A stretch of DNA of 64,000 bases from SVFI01 sp964519385 (GTDB taxonomy: Bacteria; Bacillota; Clostridia; Lachnospirales; Lachnospiraceae). This document shows positions 42,779-51,133 of the stretch, piece after piece; position 1 is the first letter of the stretch, and each line of letters starts with the position of its first letter. Made by a program: the position numbers and the translations under genes. The notes beneath the pieces are model-generated. The model made no database searches and was not told the origin of the DNA. It worked only from the letters and a program-made list of their open reading frames with translations. The stretch is from NCBI GenBank assembly GCA_964519385.1, contig CAZFLR010000008.1, positions 13,086 to 77,085 of the forward strand, read 5' to 3'.

Positions 42779-44113
42779 TTATACAATACCCTGTGCCTTC
42801 ATAGCCTCTGCTACCTTCAGGAAACCTGCAACGTTAGCTCCGACTACATAGTCACCTTCCTTGCCGACCTTCTTAGCCGCGTCATCAAGATTGTGGAAAA
42901 TATTCACCATAATCTGCTGAAGCTTTGCATCAACCTCTTCAAATGTCCATGAAAGTCTTTCGCTGTTCTGGCTCATCTCAAGTGCGGATGTAGCAACACC
43001 GCCTGCATTGGAAGCCTTGCCAGGGCAGAATAAAATTCCGTTCTTCTGGAAGTATTCTGTAGCCTCTAAAGTCGTCGGCATATTAGCACCCTCTGCTACA
43101 GCAAACACGCCATTTGCGACAAGTGCCTTTGCATCATCAAGGTTCAGCTCATTCTGTGTTGCACATGGAAGAGCGATATCTACCTTAGCTGTCCAGACAC
43201 CTTTTCCTTCGTGGTACTCTGCGCTTGGTCTTGCTGCTGCATACTCGGTAAGACGAGCACGTTTTACCTCTTTCACCTCTTTTAATAATGCAACATCAAT
43301 TCCTTCCGGATCATAAATCCAGCCTGTAGAATCTGAACATGTAACAGGTTTTCCGCCAAGCTGCTGTGCTTTCTCAATCGCATAAATTGCAACATTTCCG
43401 GCTCCGGAAACAGCAATCGTCTTTCCTTCAAGAGATTTGCCGTTACATTTGAGCATTTCATTTGTCAGGTACAGCAGACCATAGCCTGTTGCCTGTGTTC
43501 TTGCAAGAGAACCGCCATAGGTCAATCCTTTACCTGTGAGGACACCCTCATAGATATTGCGGATTCTCTTGTACTGTCCGTACATATATCCAATCTCACG
43601 TGCACCTACTCCGATATCGCCGGCCGGAACGTCCGTATCAGCCCCGATATGTCTGTAAAGCTCTGTCATAAAGCTCTGGCAGAATGCCATGATTTCATTG
43701 TCTGATTTACCCTTAGGATCAAAGTCAGAACCACCTTTACCTCCGCCAATCGGAAGACCTGTCAGTGAATTTTTGAAAATCTGCTCGAAACCGAGGAATT
43801 TGATAATACCAAGGTTTACAGAAGGATGGAAACGAAGCCCTCCTTTGTATGGTCCGATTGCACTGTTGAACTGTACACGGAAACCATTGTTTACCTGCAC
43901 CTGTCCGTTATCATCTACCCACGGAACGCGGAACATGATAACTCTTTCCGGTGTGACCAATCTTTCTAACAAGGCTTGTTTTCTGTACTCCTCTTCGTTT
44001 GCTTCGATTACAACACGGAGAGATTCCATTACTTCTTTTACCGCCTGGTGAAATTCAGGCTGAGCCGGGTTTTTCTCGATGACTAAGTCAATCACTTCAT
44101 CAACATATGACAT
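42779..44113 (-). CDS. gdhA: NADP-type glutamate dehydrogenase
   Basis: A 444-aa hexameric-type enzyme that aminates 2-oxoglutarate to glutamate, the main ammonia-assimilating step in many gut Clostridia. The catalytic region has GGLRFHPSVNLGIIKFLGFEQ, the lysine in LPIGGGKGGSDFDPKGKSD, and DVPAGDIGVGAREIGY. The Rossmann domain has SGAGNVAIYAIEKAQQLG. The length and the KGGLRFH/NSLTGLPIGGGKGG pattern fit the NADPH-dependent bacterial class. It has its own promoter and terminator, so it is probably monocistronic. Confidence 0.97.
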   Translation of the reverse strand: MSYVDEVIDLVIEKNPAQPEFHQAVKEVMESLRVVIEANEEEYRKQALLERLVTPERVIMFRVPWVDDNGQVQVNNGFRVQFNSAIGPYKGGLRFHPSVNLGIIKFLGFEQIFKNSLTGLPIGGGKGGSDFDPKGKSDNEIMAFCQSFMTELYRHIGADTDVPAGDIGVGAREIGYMYGQYKRIRNIYEGVLTGKGLTYGGSLARTQATGYGLLYLTNEMLKCNGKSLEGKTIAVSGAGNVAIYAIEKAQQLGGKPVTCSDSTGWIYDPEGIDVALLKEVKEVKRARLTEYAAARPSAEYHEGKGVWTAKVDIALPCATQNELNLDDAKALVANGVFAVAEGANMPTTLEATEYFQKNGILFCPGKASNAGGVATSALEMSQNSERLSWTFEEVDAKLQQIMVNIFHNLDDAAKKVGKEGDYVVGANVAGFLKVAEAMKAQGIV

Positions 44114-44168
44114 ATTATTGTCCTCCTTTTATGAAAAGATTTGTGGACCCCTTTTTTGCCCGTGTATT

Positions 44169-44197
44169 ATTATAAAGCGAAAAAAAGCAAAGTACAA
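44169..44197 (-). promoter_or_regulatory. sigma-A promoter of gdhA
   Basis: TTGTAC (44192-44197), 17 bases, TATAAT (44169-44174). The leader is about 50 bases, with AAGGAGG just before the ATG. Confidence 0.65.
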
Positions 44198-44234
44198 GAT
44201 TTTTTTGCTTTTTTTCACTAAATTGTTAAAGTAT

Positions 44235-45215
44235 TTATTTTTCACACGGATAAACAAGTCCCATCTGTCCGCGGATATCGTCCATGGCCTTCATCAGTTT
44301 CAGTGTTTCCTCATGTGGCATTTCCGGACAGAAAAGCTGTTTTTTCCTCAGTGCCTTTTTGCATGACTTAACCTCGTACTCATATCCCGTCACCTGCTTC
44401 GGACACTTTTTATAAAGAACGCGTTTATATTGGTCGTTATACACGGCTACCGACTGAAAATTATTAATATTCTCAATCACCATAAAACCGCCGGTTCCCT
44501 GAATGATTCCCTGACGGTCACTGACCATGAGCATTGATGTATGCAAAACCGCAAGACGGCCATCGTTATACTCAATCGTAATGCTCTCCTGTGCATCCAC
44601 CCCTTTTTCTGTCATGACCGCATGTGAGGACACCTTTTTAATATCATCACCGAAGAACATATGCGCAACGTTTAGCGGATAAATACCGACATCAAGAAGT
44701 GCTCCGCCTGCAAGCTCCGGCTCCGTCAGTCTTTCTTTCCATGTCATTTCATAGCCAAGATTTGCAGTCAGAAGTTTGGGTTCACCAATGATTCCGCTCT
44801 CCATAATATCTTTAATTGTCTGATACATCGGCATATAGCGAATCCACATGGCCTCCGTAATAAAAACCTTCTTCTCCGCTGCATACGCCAGCAGTTTCTT
44901 TGCCTGTTCTTCGTTCACACAGAACGGCTTTTCCATAAGCACCGGCTTACCGTAATCAATGCAAAGCATGCCATGCTCCAGATGCATAGTATGAGGTGTT
45001 GCCACGTACACCAGATCAACCTTCGGGTCTGCCAGCATATCCTCATAGCTGCCGTATGCCGTCTCAACATGGTTATCCTTGGCAAACTTCTGTGCCTTCC
45101 CCAGACTTCTGGATGCCACGGCATAAGGGGTGGCTTCCTTCATTCTGTACAGTGTGTCTGCCATGACGGCTGCTATTTTACCTGCTCCTAAAATTCCTAC
45201 TCTTAACTTACTCAT
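44235..45215 (-). CDS. Gfo/Idh/MocA-family oxidoreductase
   Basis: A 326-aa NAD(P)-dependent dehydrogenase. The N-terminal Rossmann fold starts RVGILGAGKIA; the catalytic EKP motif is LMEKPFCVNEEQA, and the C-terminal domain has GGALLDVGIYPLNVAHMFFG, as in dihydrodiol or trans-1,2-dihydrobenzenediol dehydrogenase-like members. It probably acts on a sugar or polyol; the substrate cannot be told from sequence. It follows the SH3b gene by 3 bases, which suggests cotranscription without an obvious functional link. Confidence 0.9.
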   Translation of the reverse strand: MSKLRVGILGAGKIAAVMADTLYRMKEATPYAVASRSLGKAQKFAKDNHVETAYGSYEDMLADPKVDLVYVATPHTMHLEHGMLCIDYGKPVLMEKPFCVNEEQAKKLLAYAAEKKVFITEAMWIRYMPMYQTIKDIMESGIIGEPKLLTANLGYEMTWKERLTEPELAGGALLDVGIYPLNVAHMFFGDDIKKVSSHAVMTEKGVDAQESITIEYNDGRLAVLHTSMLMVSDRQGIIQGTGGFMVIENINNFQSVAVYNDQYKRVLYKKCPKQVTGYEYEVKSCKKALRKKQLFCPEMPHEETLKLMKAMDDIRGQMGLVYPCEK

Positions 45216-45218
45216 ATC

Positions 45219-46502
45219 TTATTCCACAAACTCTGTTTTTACATATCCAATCTGACCGTTAAACTTAATCTTACACCATCCGTCTGCCTGTTCCATAATC
45301 AGTTCAAACGTTTCTCCCTGATATGCAACTCCGAGCTTGTCCCCTGACGTAGATGCAGATTTTCTTACATTTACCGTCTCTTTCACGGTAACCTTACCAT
45401 TTGCTGTAATATCCGTCACAGAAGCTTCCTCCTGTGGTTCTTCCTGCGTCTCATTTTCTGACGGCTGAGTTTCTGATGCTGTCTCTGCCGACTCCAGATA
45501 TTCACTCTTGATATAGCCTTCCGTTCCATTATAATCTACACGGCTCCAGCCATTTTCCTTCTTTTCGTAGCGCGTGATGGTCTCCCCCATCGCAATACGT
45601 CCGATACGGTCTGCATTCTCACTGTCAGATGCTCTGACATTGACCGTATCCGTAGCCTTCACCAGCTCCTGCTGTGGCTGTGTTGCTTCCTGTACCGGTT
45701 CTTCCGGTGTCTCAGACGGCTCTTCTTCCGTCTCAGGCTGAAGCTGTGCCATTGCCTGACTCACCTCTTCATCCAGTTTTGCAGAAAGCTCACTCATAAA
45801 CGTGCTCAGAGCCGGATCTGCATCAATAGCCTCCGCATACTTGGTCTCTACGATCGAAAATATATCTGCCACATCTGTCTGTGCCACAATAGCCTTCACA
45901 TACTCTCTGTCCTGTTCCGTCATATTGCCGTCACAGATATAAAGACTTCCGTCCTCCTTCGGACAGATATACAATGTCGTAAGTCCCGGTGCAAGTGTGT
46001 CTATATTTGAAAACTTGATTTCATAATATACAAATGCCACATAAGAGCCTGTCACAGGTCCCGGCTTGGTATATATTTTCAAGTTATCAAATTCATCGAT
46101 ATAGGCACTCTCTTTTTCAATCTTAAGCAGTTCTTCCTGCTCTACTGAATCACGAAGTGCAGTAATGGTTGCAGAATCACCGTTGGTCATGGCATTAAAA
46201 TATTTCGCTGCCAGCTCATTGACCTCTACATATGCGTTCTCCTCCAAAGCCACATCCGGAACCGTGTAGTCTGCGACAGGTGCAGACTCATCTGCCGTCT
46301 GATTATCCGGAGTCTGTGCCTCCTGCTTTACCTCTTCTTTATCTTCCGGCGTTTCCTTTTTGCAGGATACGCAAACAAGTACAACAATGAGAACTACCAC
46401 AACTGCAACTGCAATGTAAAACATTTTGGCGAACTGCTTTTCTTTTTGAAGCCGGTCACCGAACCGTTTTAACCCCTTGGCAAGATTGCTAATAAAACCC
46501 AT
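45219..46502 (-). CDS. membrane-anchored protein with two bacterial SH3 domains
   Basis: A 427-aa protein with a cytoplasmic basic start and one transmembrane helix near residues 27-46 (FYIAVAVVVVLIVVLVCVSC). An acidic linker is followed by a middle domain of unknown fold (about 85-240), a Glu/Pro/Gln-rich linker, and two SH3_3 domains at the C-terminus (each with the TVNVRxSxS, GETxxx, GWxxVxxNGxxGYI/V pattern). SH3b domains bind cell wall peptides, so this is probably a cell-envelope protein. The ATG follows a strong terminator and GAAAGGA. Confidence 0.87.
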   Translation of the reverse strand: MGFISNLAKGLKRFGDRLQKEKQFAKMFYIAVAVVVVLIVVLVCVSCKKETPEDKEEVKQEAQTPDNQTADESAPVADYTVPDVALEENAYVEVNELAAKYFNAMTNGDSATITALRDSVEQEELLKIEKESAYIDEFDNLKIYTKPGPVTGSYVAFVYYEIKFSNIDTLAPGLTTLYICPKEDGSLYICDGNMTEQDREYVKAIVAQTDVADIFSIVETKYAEAIDADPALSTFMSELSAKLDEEVSQAMAQLQPETEEEPSETPEEPVQEATQPQQELVKATDTVNVRASDSENADRIGRIAMGETITRYEKKENGWSRVDYNGTEGYIKSEYLESAETASETQPSENETQEEPQEEASVTDITANGKVTVKETVNVRKSASTSGDKLGVAYQGETFELIMEQADGWCKIKFNGQIGYVKTEFVE

Positions 46503-46519
46503 AAAAACTTCCTTTCTCT

Positions 46520-46559
46520 AAAAAAAAAATATTACAGCCAATGTATTTCACATCGGCTG
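46520..46559 (-). terminator. tRNA-Arg terminator
   Basis: CAGCCGATGT pairs with ACATTGGCTG (10 bp, one G-T; arms 46550-46559 and 46535-46544) around GAAAT, then TAATA and ten T residues. It ends right before the SH3b gene. Confidence 0.9.
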
Positions 46560-46561
46560 AG

Positions 46562-46633
46562 CGTACCCAAGAGGAATCGAACCCCCATCGGCTGAACCGG
46601 AATCAGCTGTTTTATCCGTTAAACTATGGGTAC
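46562..46633 (-). tRNA. tRNA-Arg (anticodon CCG)
   Basis: A complete cloverleaf on the minus strand: acceptor GTACCCA/TGGGTAC, anticodon stem CTGA/TCAG with loop TTCCGGT (anticodon CCG, reads CGG), and T loop TTCGATT. The discriminator is G, and CCA is not encoded. 72 nt. Confidence 0.93.
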
Positions 46634-46666
46634 CTACATGTTACAAAAATATTACATGCTTTTGAC

Positions 46667-46695
46667 ATCATAACATATTTTTTCAGAAATAGCAA
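46667..46695 (-). promoter_or_regulatory. probable tRNA-Arg promoter
   Basis: TTGCTA (46690-46695), 17 bases, TATGAT (46667-46672), about 34 bases upstream of the mature tRNA 5' end. Confidence 0.5.
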
Positions 46696-46699
46696 ATTT

Positions 46700-47305
46700 C
46701 TATTCATTTATGACATTTATTACCTCATTCCAGTGGTCCAGAACGTATTGTCCGATAATCGGATCGTACATAATTCCCAGATTTTTCTTGATTTCATCAT
46801 AACAAAATTCAAAGCTTCTTGCCTGTCTGTAGCTTCTCGTGGAAGTCATGGCATCGATGGAATCACAGATAGCAATGATACGGGCACCGACCGGTATTTT
46901 TTCTGCCTTGAGGCCCTGCGGATATCCCTTTCCGTCATAACGCTCATGGTGACTCAGAACGATATCCTTCACCTCGCTCAAATGATGAGATTTGCTCAGA
47001 ATCTCCGCACCGATAGTCGGATGTTTTTTAATCTGTTCAAACTCCTCGTCCGTCAGCCTGTCCGGCTTATTGAGCACTGCATCCGGAACTCCGATTTTTC
47101 CAATGTCATGAAGATGCGCAGCAATATGAATCTGCTCTGTTGTCTCTTCTCTCAGTCCGATGAGCTGACAAACCTTCATTGCCATTTCGCTTACCCTCTG
47201 GGAATGTCCCGCCGTATACGGGTCCTTTGCATCGAGTGCTGCCGTTATACATTCAATAATTTCGTGGTAATGTATTTCTCCTACACAATAATCGCATTCC
47301 TGCAT
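46700..47305 (-). CDS. HD-GYP domain protein (probable c-di-GMP phosphodiesterase)
   Basis: A 201-aa stand-alone HD-GYP domain, without a receiver. The HD dyad is in AAHLHDIGKIGVPD. The downstream GYP motif is intact (HHERYDGKGYPQGL), and the following ARIIAICDSIDAMTS block is standard. Intact HD-GYP proteins linearise cyclic-di-GMP, but some act on other nucleotides. Two cysteines near the start (QECDYCVGEI) are unusual. ATG 47305 is preferred because GAGGA lies at good spacing; an earlier in-frame start has none. It follows the ZIP gene by 22 bases. Confidence 0.9.
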   Translation of the reverse strand: MQECDYCVGEIHYHEIIECITAALDAKDPYTAGHSQRVSEMAMKVCQLIGLREETTEQIHIAAHLHDIGKIGVPDAVLNKPDRLTDEEFEQIKKHPTIGAEILSKSHHLSEVKDIVLSHHERYDGKGYPQGLKAEKIPVGARIIAICDSIDAMTSTRSYRQARSFEFCYDEIKKNLGIMYDPIIGQYVLDHWNEVINVINE

Positions 47306-47327
47306 ACTTTTATCCTCTTTTCTCTTT

Positions 47328-48110
47328 TTATCCGAGTGCCACATCAAGAATCATCATAATCATAAATCCCAGCGCAAAAAATACAGTTCCCACGTTAGAA
47401 TGTTTTCCCTCCGACATTTCCGGAATCAGCTCCTCCACAACAACATAAACCATCGCTCCCGCCGCAAAGCTTAAAAAATACGGAAGCACAGGAACGACAA
47501 GCCCTGCTGCAAGGATAGTGAAAAACGCACCGACCGGTTCAACCACGCCTGATAAAATACCGTATAAAAAGGCCTTCGGCTTGCTCACGCCCTCCGCCTG
47601 AAGGGGCATGGATATAATTGCGCCCTCGGGAAAATTCTGAATTGCAATTCCGATGGAAAGTGCGAGGGCTGCCATCGCGCTTATTCCGGATTCATTCACT
47701 GCAAGTCCTGCATAAACCACTCCGACTGCCATTCCTTCCGGAATATTGTGAAGTGCCACGGCAAGGACAAGCATTGTCTTTTTTTTAAGATTACTTTTCG
47801 GTCCCTCAGACTCCGCGCTGCCGATATGGAGATGAGGTATCAAATGGTCAAGCAACAGCAAAAACAAAATTCCGAATGCAAATCCTACAGCCGCCGGAAT
47901 AAATGCCAGCTTTCCCATGTGCTGTGAATAATTCATGGACGGAATCAAAAGACTCCATACCGATGCTGCCATCATGACACCGGCTGCAAATCCGGTCAGT
48001 GCCTTCTGCAGCAATGTGTGCATGGATTTTTTCATAAAAAACACACAGGATGCTCCAAGTCCGGTTCCTATAAAAGGAATCATAAGCCCTCTGAATATCT
48101 CAACTGTCAT
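47328..48110 (-). CDS. ZIP-family divalent metal transporter
   Basis: A 260-aa permease of the GufA/ZIP group for zinc, iron or manganese import. Eight membrane segments are apparent. The metal-site helices are AVALHNIPEGMAVGVVYAG and SIGIAIQNFPEGAIISMPL, each with the H/N-x-x-P-E-G motif. A short loop between TM3 and TM4 holds a histidine (LLDHLIPHLHIGSAE). The start at 48110 has GGAGG 7 bases away. It lies downstream of a promoter overlapped by a DtxR-type operator, consistent with metal-controlled expression. Confidence 0.9.
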   Translation of the reverse strand: MTVEIFRGLMIPFIGTGLGASCVFFMKKSMHTLLQKALTGFAAGVMMAASVWSLLIPSMNYSQHMGKLAFIPAAVGFAFGILFLLLLDHLIPHLHIGSAESEGPKSNLKKKTMLVLAVALHNIPEGMAVGVVYAGLAVNESGISAMAALALSIGIAIQNFPEGAIISMPLQAEGVSKPKAFLYGILSGVVEPVGAFFTILAAGLVVPVLPYFLSFAAGAMVYVVVEELIPEMSEGKHSNVGTVFFALGFMIMMILDVALG

Positions 48111-48186
48111 ATTACACCTCCGCAATTTCTGTTACTATTATATCAAAATTCTCCCACGGCGTGAAAGTCCTATCCGTTATTCATAC

Positions 48187-48215
48187 AAAAAAGCCAATTC
48201 TGATGAACCGGCTTT
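48187..48215 (-). terminator. terminator between a DtxR-type promoter and the ZIP gene
   Basis: AAAGCCGGTT pairs with AATTGGCTTT (10 bp with two G-T pairs) around CATCAG, followed on the minus strand by six T residues. It could be the end of the trkAH transcript or a stop signal for the promoter at 48283-48314. Confidence 0.75.
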
Positions 48216-48282
48216 CTTGAACTATAGGATATAATTAAGGTACTAATGACAACAAATGTCGTATCAGATATACTTTACATTA

Positions 48283-48314
48283 GTTAGGATAACCTAACCC
48301 AAGTTGTTTGTCAA
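48283..48314 (-). promoter_or_regulatory. promoter overlapped by a DtxR/MntR/IdeR-type operator
   Basis: On the minus strand a consensus -35 TTGACA (48309-48314) and, after 17 bases, -10 TATCCT (48286-48291). The inverted repeat GTTAGG-TTAT-CCTAAC (48283-48298) covers the -10. Its arms match the TTAGGTTA-type half-sites of DtxR-family metal repressors. A bound repressor would block polymerase. Confidence 0.6.
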
Positions 48315-48322
48315 TAACTTTT

Positions 48323-49762
48323 TTAATTTTTTCTCCAGACAGACGGTGTCAGGAGCAGTAAAACCGGATAAAGCTCCAGTCTTCCTGCCAGCATATCAAA
48401 AATAAACACGCATTTGGAAATCACGGAAAATGAGCCGAAATTACCGGTCGGCCCGACCTCCATCAGTCCGGGACCAATATTGTTGAGCGTGGCCGTAACC
48501 GCCGTAAAATTAGTCACCAGATCCTTCCCGTCCAAAGTAATCACCAGCAAAGAGACGCAAAAAACAACTGCATATGTCATAAGGAACGCACCGACACCGC
48601 GCACAACTCCTTTATCCACCACTTTACCGTCCATTTTCATGGAATGTACACTTCTCGGATGTACCAGAACCTTAATTTCTCCGGCGATGGTTTTTAACAT
48701 AATCAGAATTCGTGAAACCTTGATACCTCCTCCGGTGCTTCCTGCACATGCTCCGATAAACATGATTAGTACAAGAATCGTCTTTGACATCTGCGGCCAC
48801 AGATTATAATCCGCCGTCGCATATCCGGTTGTCGTAATCACCGAGCCCACCTGAAAGGCCGCATGGTGAAATGCCAGCCCGATATTTTCAAAGGAATCCC
48901 CGATATCTATGGTAATTGCAAGAATACTGAGGCCAATGATGATAAAATACCATTTTACCTCTTCCATTTTAAAGACATTTTTCTTGTTTTTTCCGAGAAG
49001 ATAATAGTAAAAATTAAAATTCACACCAAATAAAATCATGAAAACCGTGATAACCGCCTGACAAGCCAGTGAATAATCTGCAATGCTTGAATTTTTAATG
49101 GCAAATCCACCCGTTCCCGCCGTGCCGAACGAAAGTGTAAAAGCATCAAACGCCGGCATTCCCAACAGAAGAAGAATTATGATTTGCACAATCGTCATCA
49201 CAATATATATCAAATATAAAATTTTCGCCGTTTCCCTTACCTTCGGTACCAGCTTTCCCACCGACGGCCCCGGGCTCTCCGCGCGCATCAGATGCATATT
49301 GCTTCCTCCTGTCAGCGGAAGAACTATCAGCAAAAAAACAAACACTCCCATTCCGCCAATCCAGTGGGAAAAGCTTCTCCAGAACAGAGCTGCGTGACTC
49401 AGTGCTTCTACATCACTGAGAATGCTTGCACCGGTTGTTGTAAAACCGGAAACAATCTCAAACACCGCGTCCACATACGACGTAATTTCTCTGCTCAGAA
49501 CAAAGGGAAGCGCGCCGAACAGACTCATGACAATCCAGCTCAGGGCGACAATGACAAATCCCTCTCGCGCGTAATAATTTTTGTTCTTCGGTTTTCTGCC
49601 GGTCATAAACAATCCGATTACGGCGCAGACGGCTGCTGTCGTAATATAGGCAACTCCGCTTTTTTCCTGATAAATAAGAGCAATCAGGCAAGGCAGAAGC
49701 AAAAAAACGGCTTCCAAAACCAGAACCCAGCCAATGATATAACGAATAATCGAATAATTCAT
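48323..49762 (-). CDS. trkH: Trk-type potassium uptake protein TrkH
   Basis: A 479-aa membrane subunit of the Trk/Ktr system. It has the four pore-loop repeats, with selectivity-filter-like segments such as VSGFTTTGASIL, SFGTAGTGGFAI, VITTTGYATADYN and NNIGPGLMEVG. The total number of helices is about ten. TrkA, encoded 15 bases upstream, supplies the cytoplasmic gating ring. Cytoplasmic membrane. Confidence 0.95.
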   Translation of the reverse strand: MNYSIIRYIIGWVLVLEAVFLLLPCLIALIYQEKSGVAYITTAAVCAVIGLFMTGRKPKNKNYYAREGFVIVALSWIVMSLFGALPFVLSREITSYVDAVFEIVSGFTTTGASILSDVEALSHAALFWRSFSHWIGGMGVFVFLLIVLPLTGGSNMHLMRAESPGPSVGKLVPKVRETAKILYLIYIVMTIVQIIILLLLGMPAFDAFTLSFGTAGTGGFAIKNSSIADYSLACQAVITVFMILFGVNFNFYYYLLGKNKKNVFKMEEVKWYFIIIGLSILAITIDIGDSFENIGLAFHHAAFQVGSVITTTGYATADYNLWPQMSKTILVLIMFIGACAGSTGGGIKVSRILIMLKTIAGEIKVLVHPRSVHSMKMDGKVVDKGVVRGVGAFLMTYAVVFCVSLLVITLDGKDLVTNFTAVTATLNNIGPGLMEVGPTGNFGSFSVISKCVFIFDMLAGRLELYPVLLLLTPSVWRKN

Positions 49763-49777
49763 TTTTCTCCTCCGGTA

Positions 49778-51133
49778 TTACTCCATAATATCATTAATAT
49801 CGCGCAGTCCCTGCTGCGTTGTGACAATAATCACGGTATCTCCCACCTGTATCTGCGCCTGTCCGTTCGGGCGTATCAGCGTTCCTTTATGGTTGATACA
49901 GGCAATCAGAATATTCTTCTTAAGCTTCAGCTCCATAAGCGGAGTCCCCACAACCCTTGATTCTTCACGGATGCGGAACTCAAGTGCTTCTACTTTATTT
50001 CCAATCAGACGGTACATCGTCTCCACATTGCTGCCGAGGGAATTCTGCATGGCACGGACATACCTCGTAATATACTCAGCCGTGATATGCTTCGGATAAA
50101 TCAGACTTCCCATCTCAAATTTTGATACCACATCCTCAATAGAAACGCGGTTAATCTTTGTTATCACTTTTGCCTTGGAACAATTCTTTGCATAGAGCGA
50201 CAAAAATACATTTCCCTCATCCAGACCGGTCAGGGATACAAAAGCTTCCGTTTTCTCAATCCCCTCTTCCATCAATATATCGTGATTGGTCGCATCACCC
50301 TGAATAATGACCGCTTCCGGCAGAAGCTCGCTAAGCACCTCACAGCGTTCCTGATTCTGTTCAATGATTTTTACATGTATACCCATTCCAACAAGCTGCT
50401 CCGCAAGGTAATAGGCAATCGTACCTCCGCCCACAATCAGGGCATCCTTAACCTGATGTGTCTCAACACCGATTTTTTCAAAAAACAGCTTTGCATCCTT
50501 AGGTGAAGCAACCACGCTCACCACATCATGTCCGCGAAGGATGAAATCTCCTTTCGGAATCACCACTTCTTCTCCCCGCTCCACAGCGCAGAACAAAATA
50601 CCGGAATTTAGCTTCCGTCCGATTTCCATCAGGCTGTAGCCCTCAAGAGGTGATCCATCCTGTACGACGAATTTCAGAATTTCCACTCTTCCCTTGGCAA
50701 AGGTATCAATCCTGTCGGCGGAAGGGAATCTCAAAAGGCGTGCAATTTCCGTCGCAGCCGCATACTCCGGATTGATGACCATGGAGAGTCCGAGTTCATC
50801 CTTAATATATCCTATTTCATGGCTGTAAAGCGGATTTCGCACCCGGGCAATCGTGTTGCAGTTACCGACCTTCTTTGCAAACAGGCAGCACAGAAGATTT
50901 TTCTCATCCGAGCCTGTCACGGCAATCAACAAATCTGCCTCCTCAATTCCCGCCTCCTTCTGGATAGAATAGCTGGCACCGTTTCCGACAACACCGAGCA
51001 CATCCATACGGTTCGTAACATCAAGAATCGCGTTGTTATCCATATCGATGACTGCAATATCATGACCCTCTTCTACAAGCTGTTCTGCAATCGTAGCTCC
51101 GACTTTTCCGCAGCCTACAATGATGATTCGCAT
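49778..51133 (-). CDS. trkA: Trk system potassium uptake protein TrkA
   Basis: A 451-aa cytoplasmic regulator with two tandem RCK units. The first TrkA-N begins RIIIVGCGKVGATIAEQL, the second ALIVGGGTIAYYLAEQLVG; each is followed by a TrkA-C domain. The full-length double-RCK form is like E. coli TrkA. It binds nucleotides and gates TrkH. Its start overlaps the end of the MATE gene by 19 bases. Confidence 0.95.
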   Translation of the reverse strand: MRIIIVGCGKVGATIAEQLVEEGHDIAVIDMDNNAILDVTNRMDVLGVVGNGASYSIQKEAGIEEADLLIAVTGSDEKNLLCCLFAKKVGNCNTIARVRNPLYSHEIGYIKDELGLSMVINPEYAAATEIARLLRFPSADRIDTFAKGRVEILKFVVQDGSPLEGYSLMEIGRKLNSGILFCAVERGEEVVIPKGDFILRGHDVVSVVASPKDAKLFFEKIGVETHQVKDALIVGGGTIAYYLAEQLVGMGIHVKIIEQNQERCEVLSELLPEAVIIQGDATNHDILMEEGIEKTEAFVSLTGLDEGNVFLSLYAKNCSKAKVITKINRVSIEDVVSKFEMGSLIYPKHITAEYITRYVRAMQNSLGSNVETMYRLIGNKVEALEFRIREESRVVGTPLMELKLKKNILIACINHKGTLIRPNGQAQIQVGDTVIIVTTQQGLRDINDIME

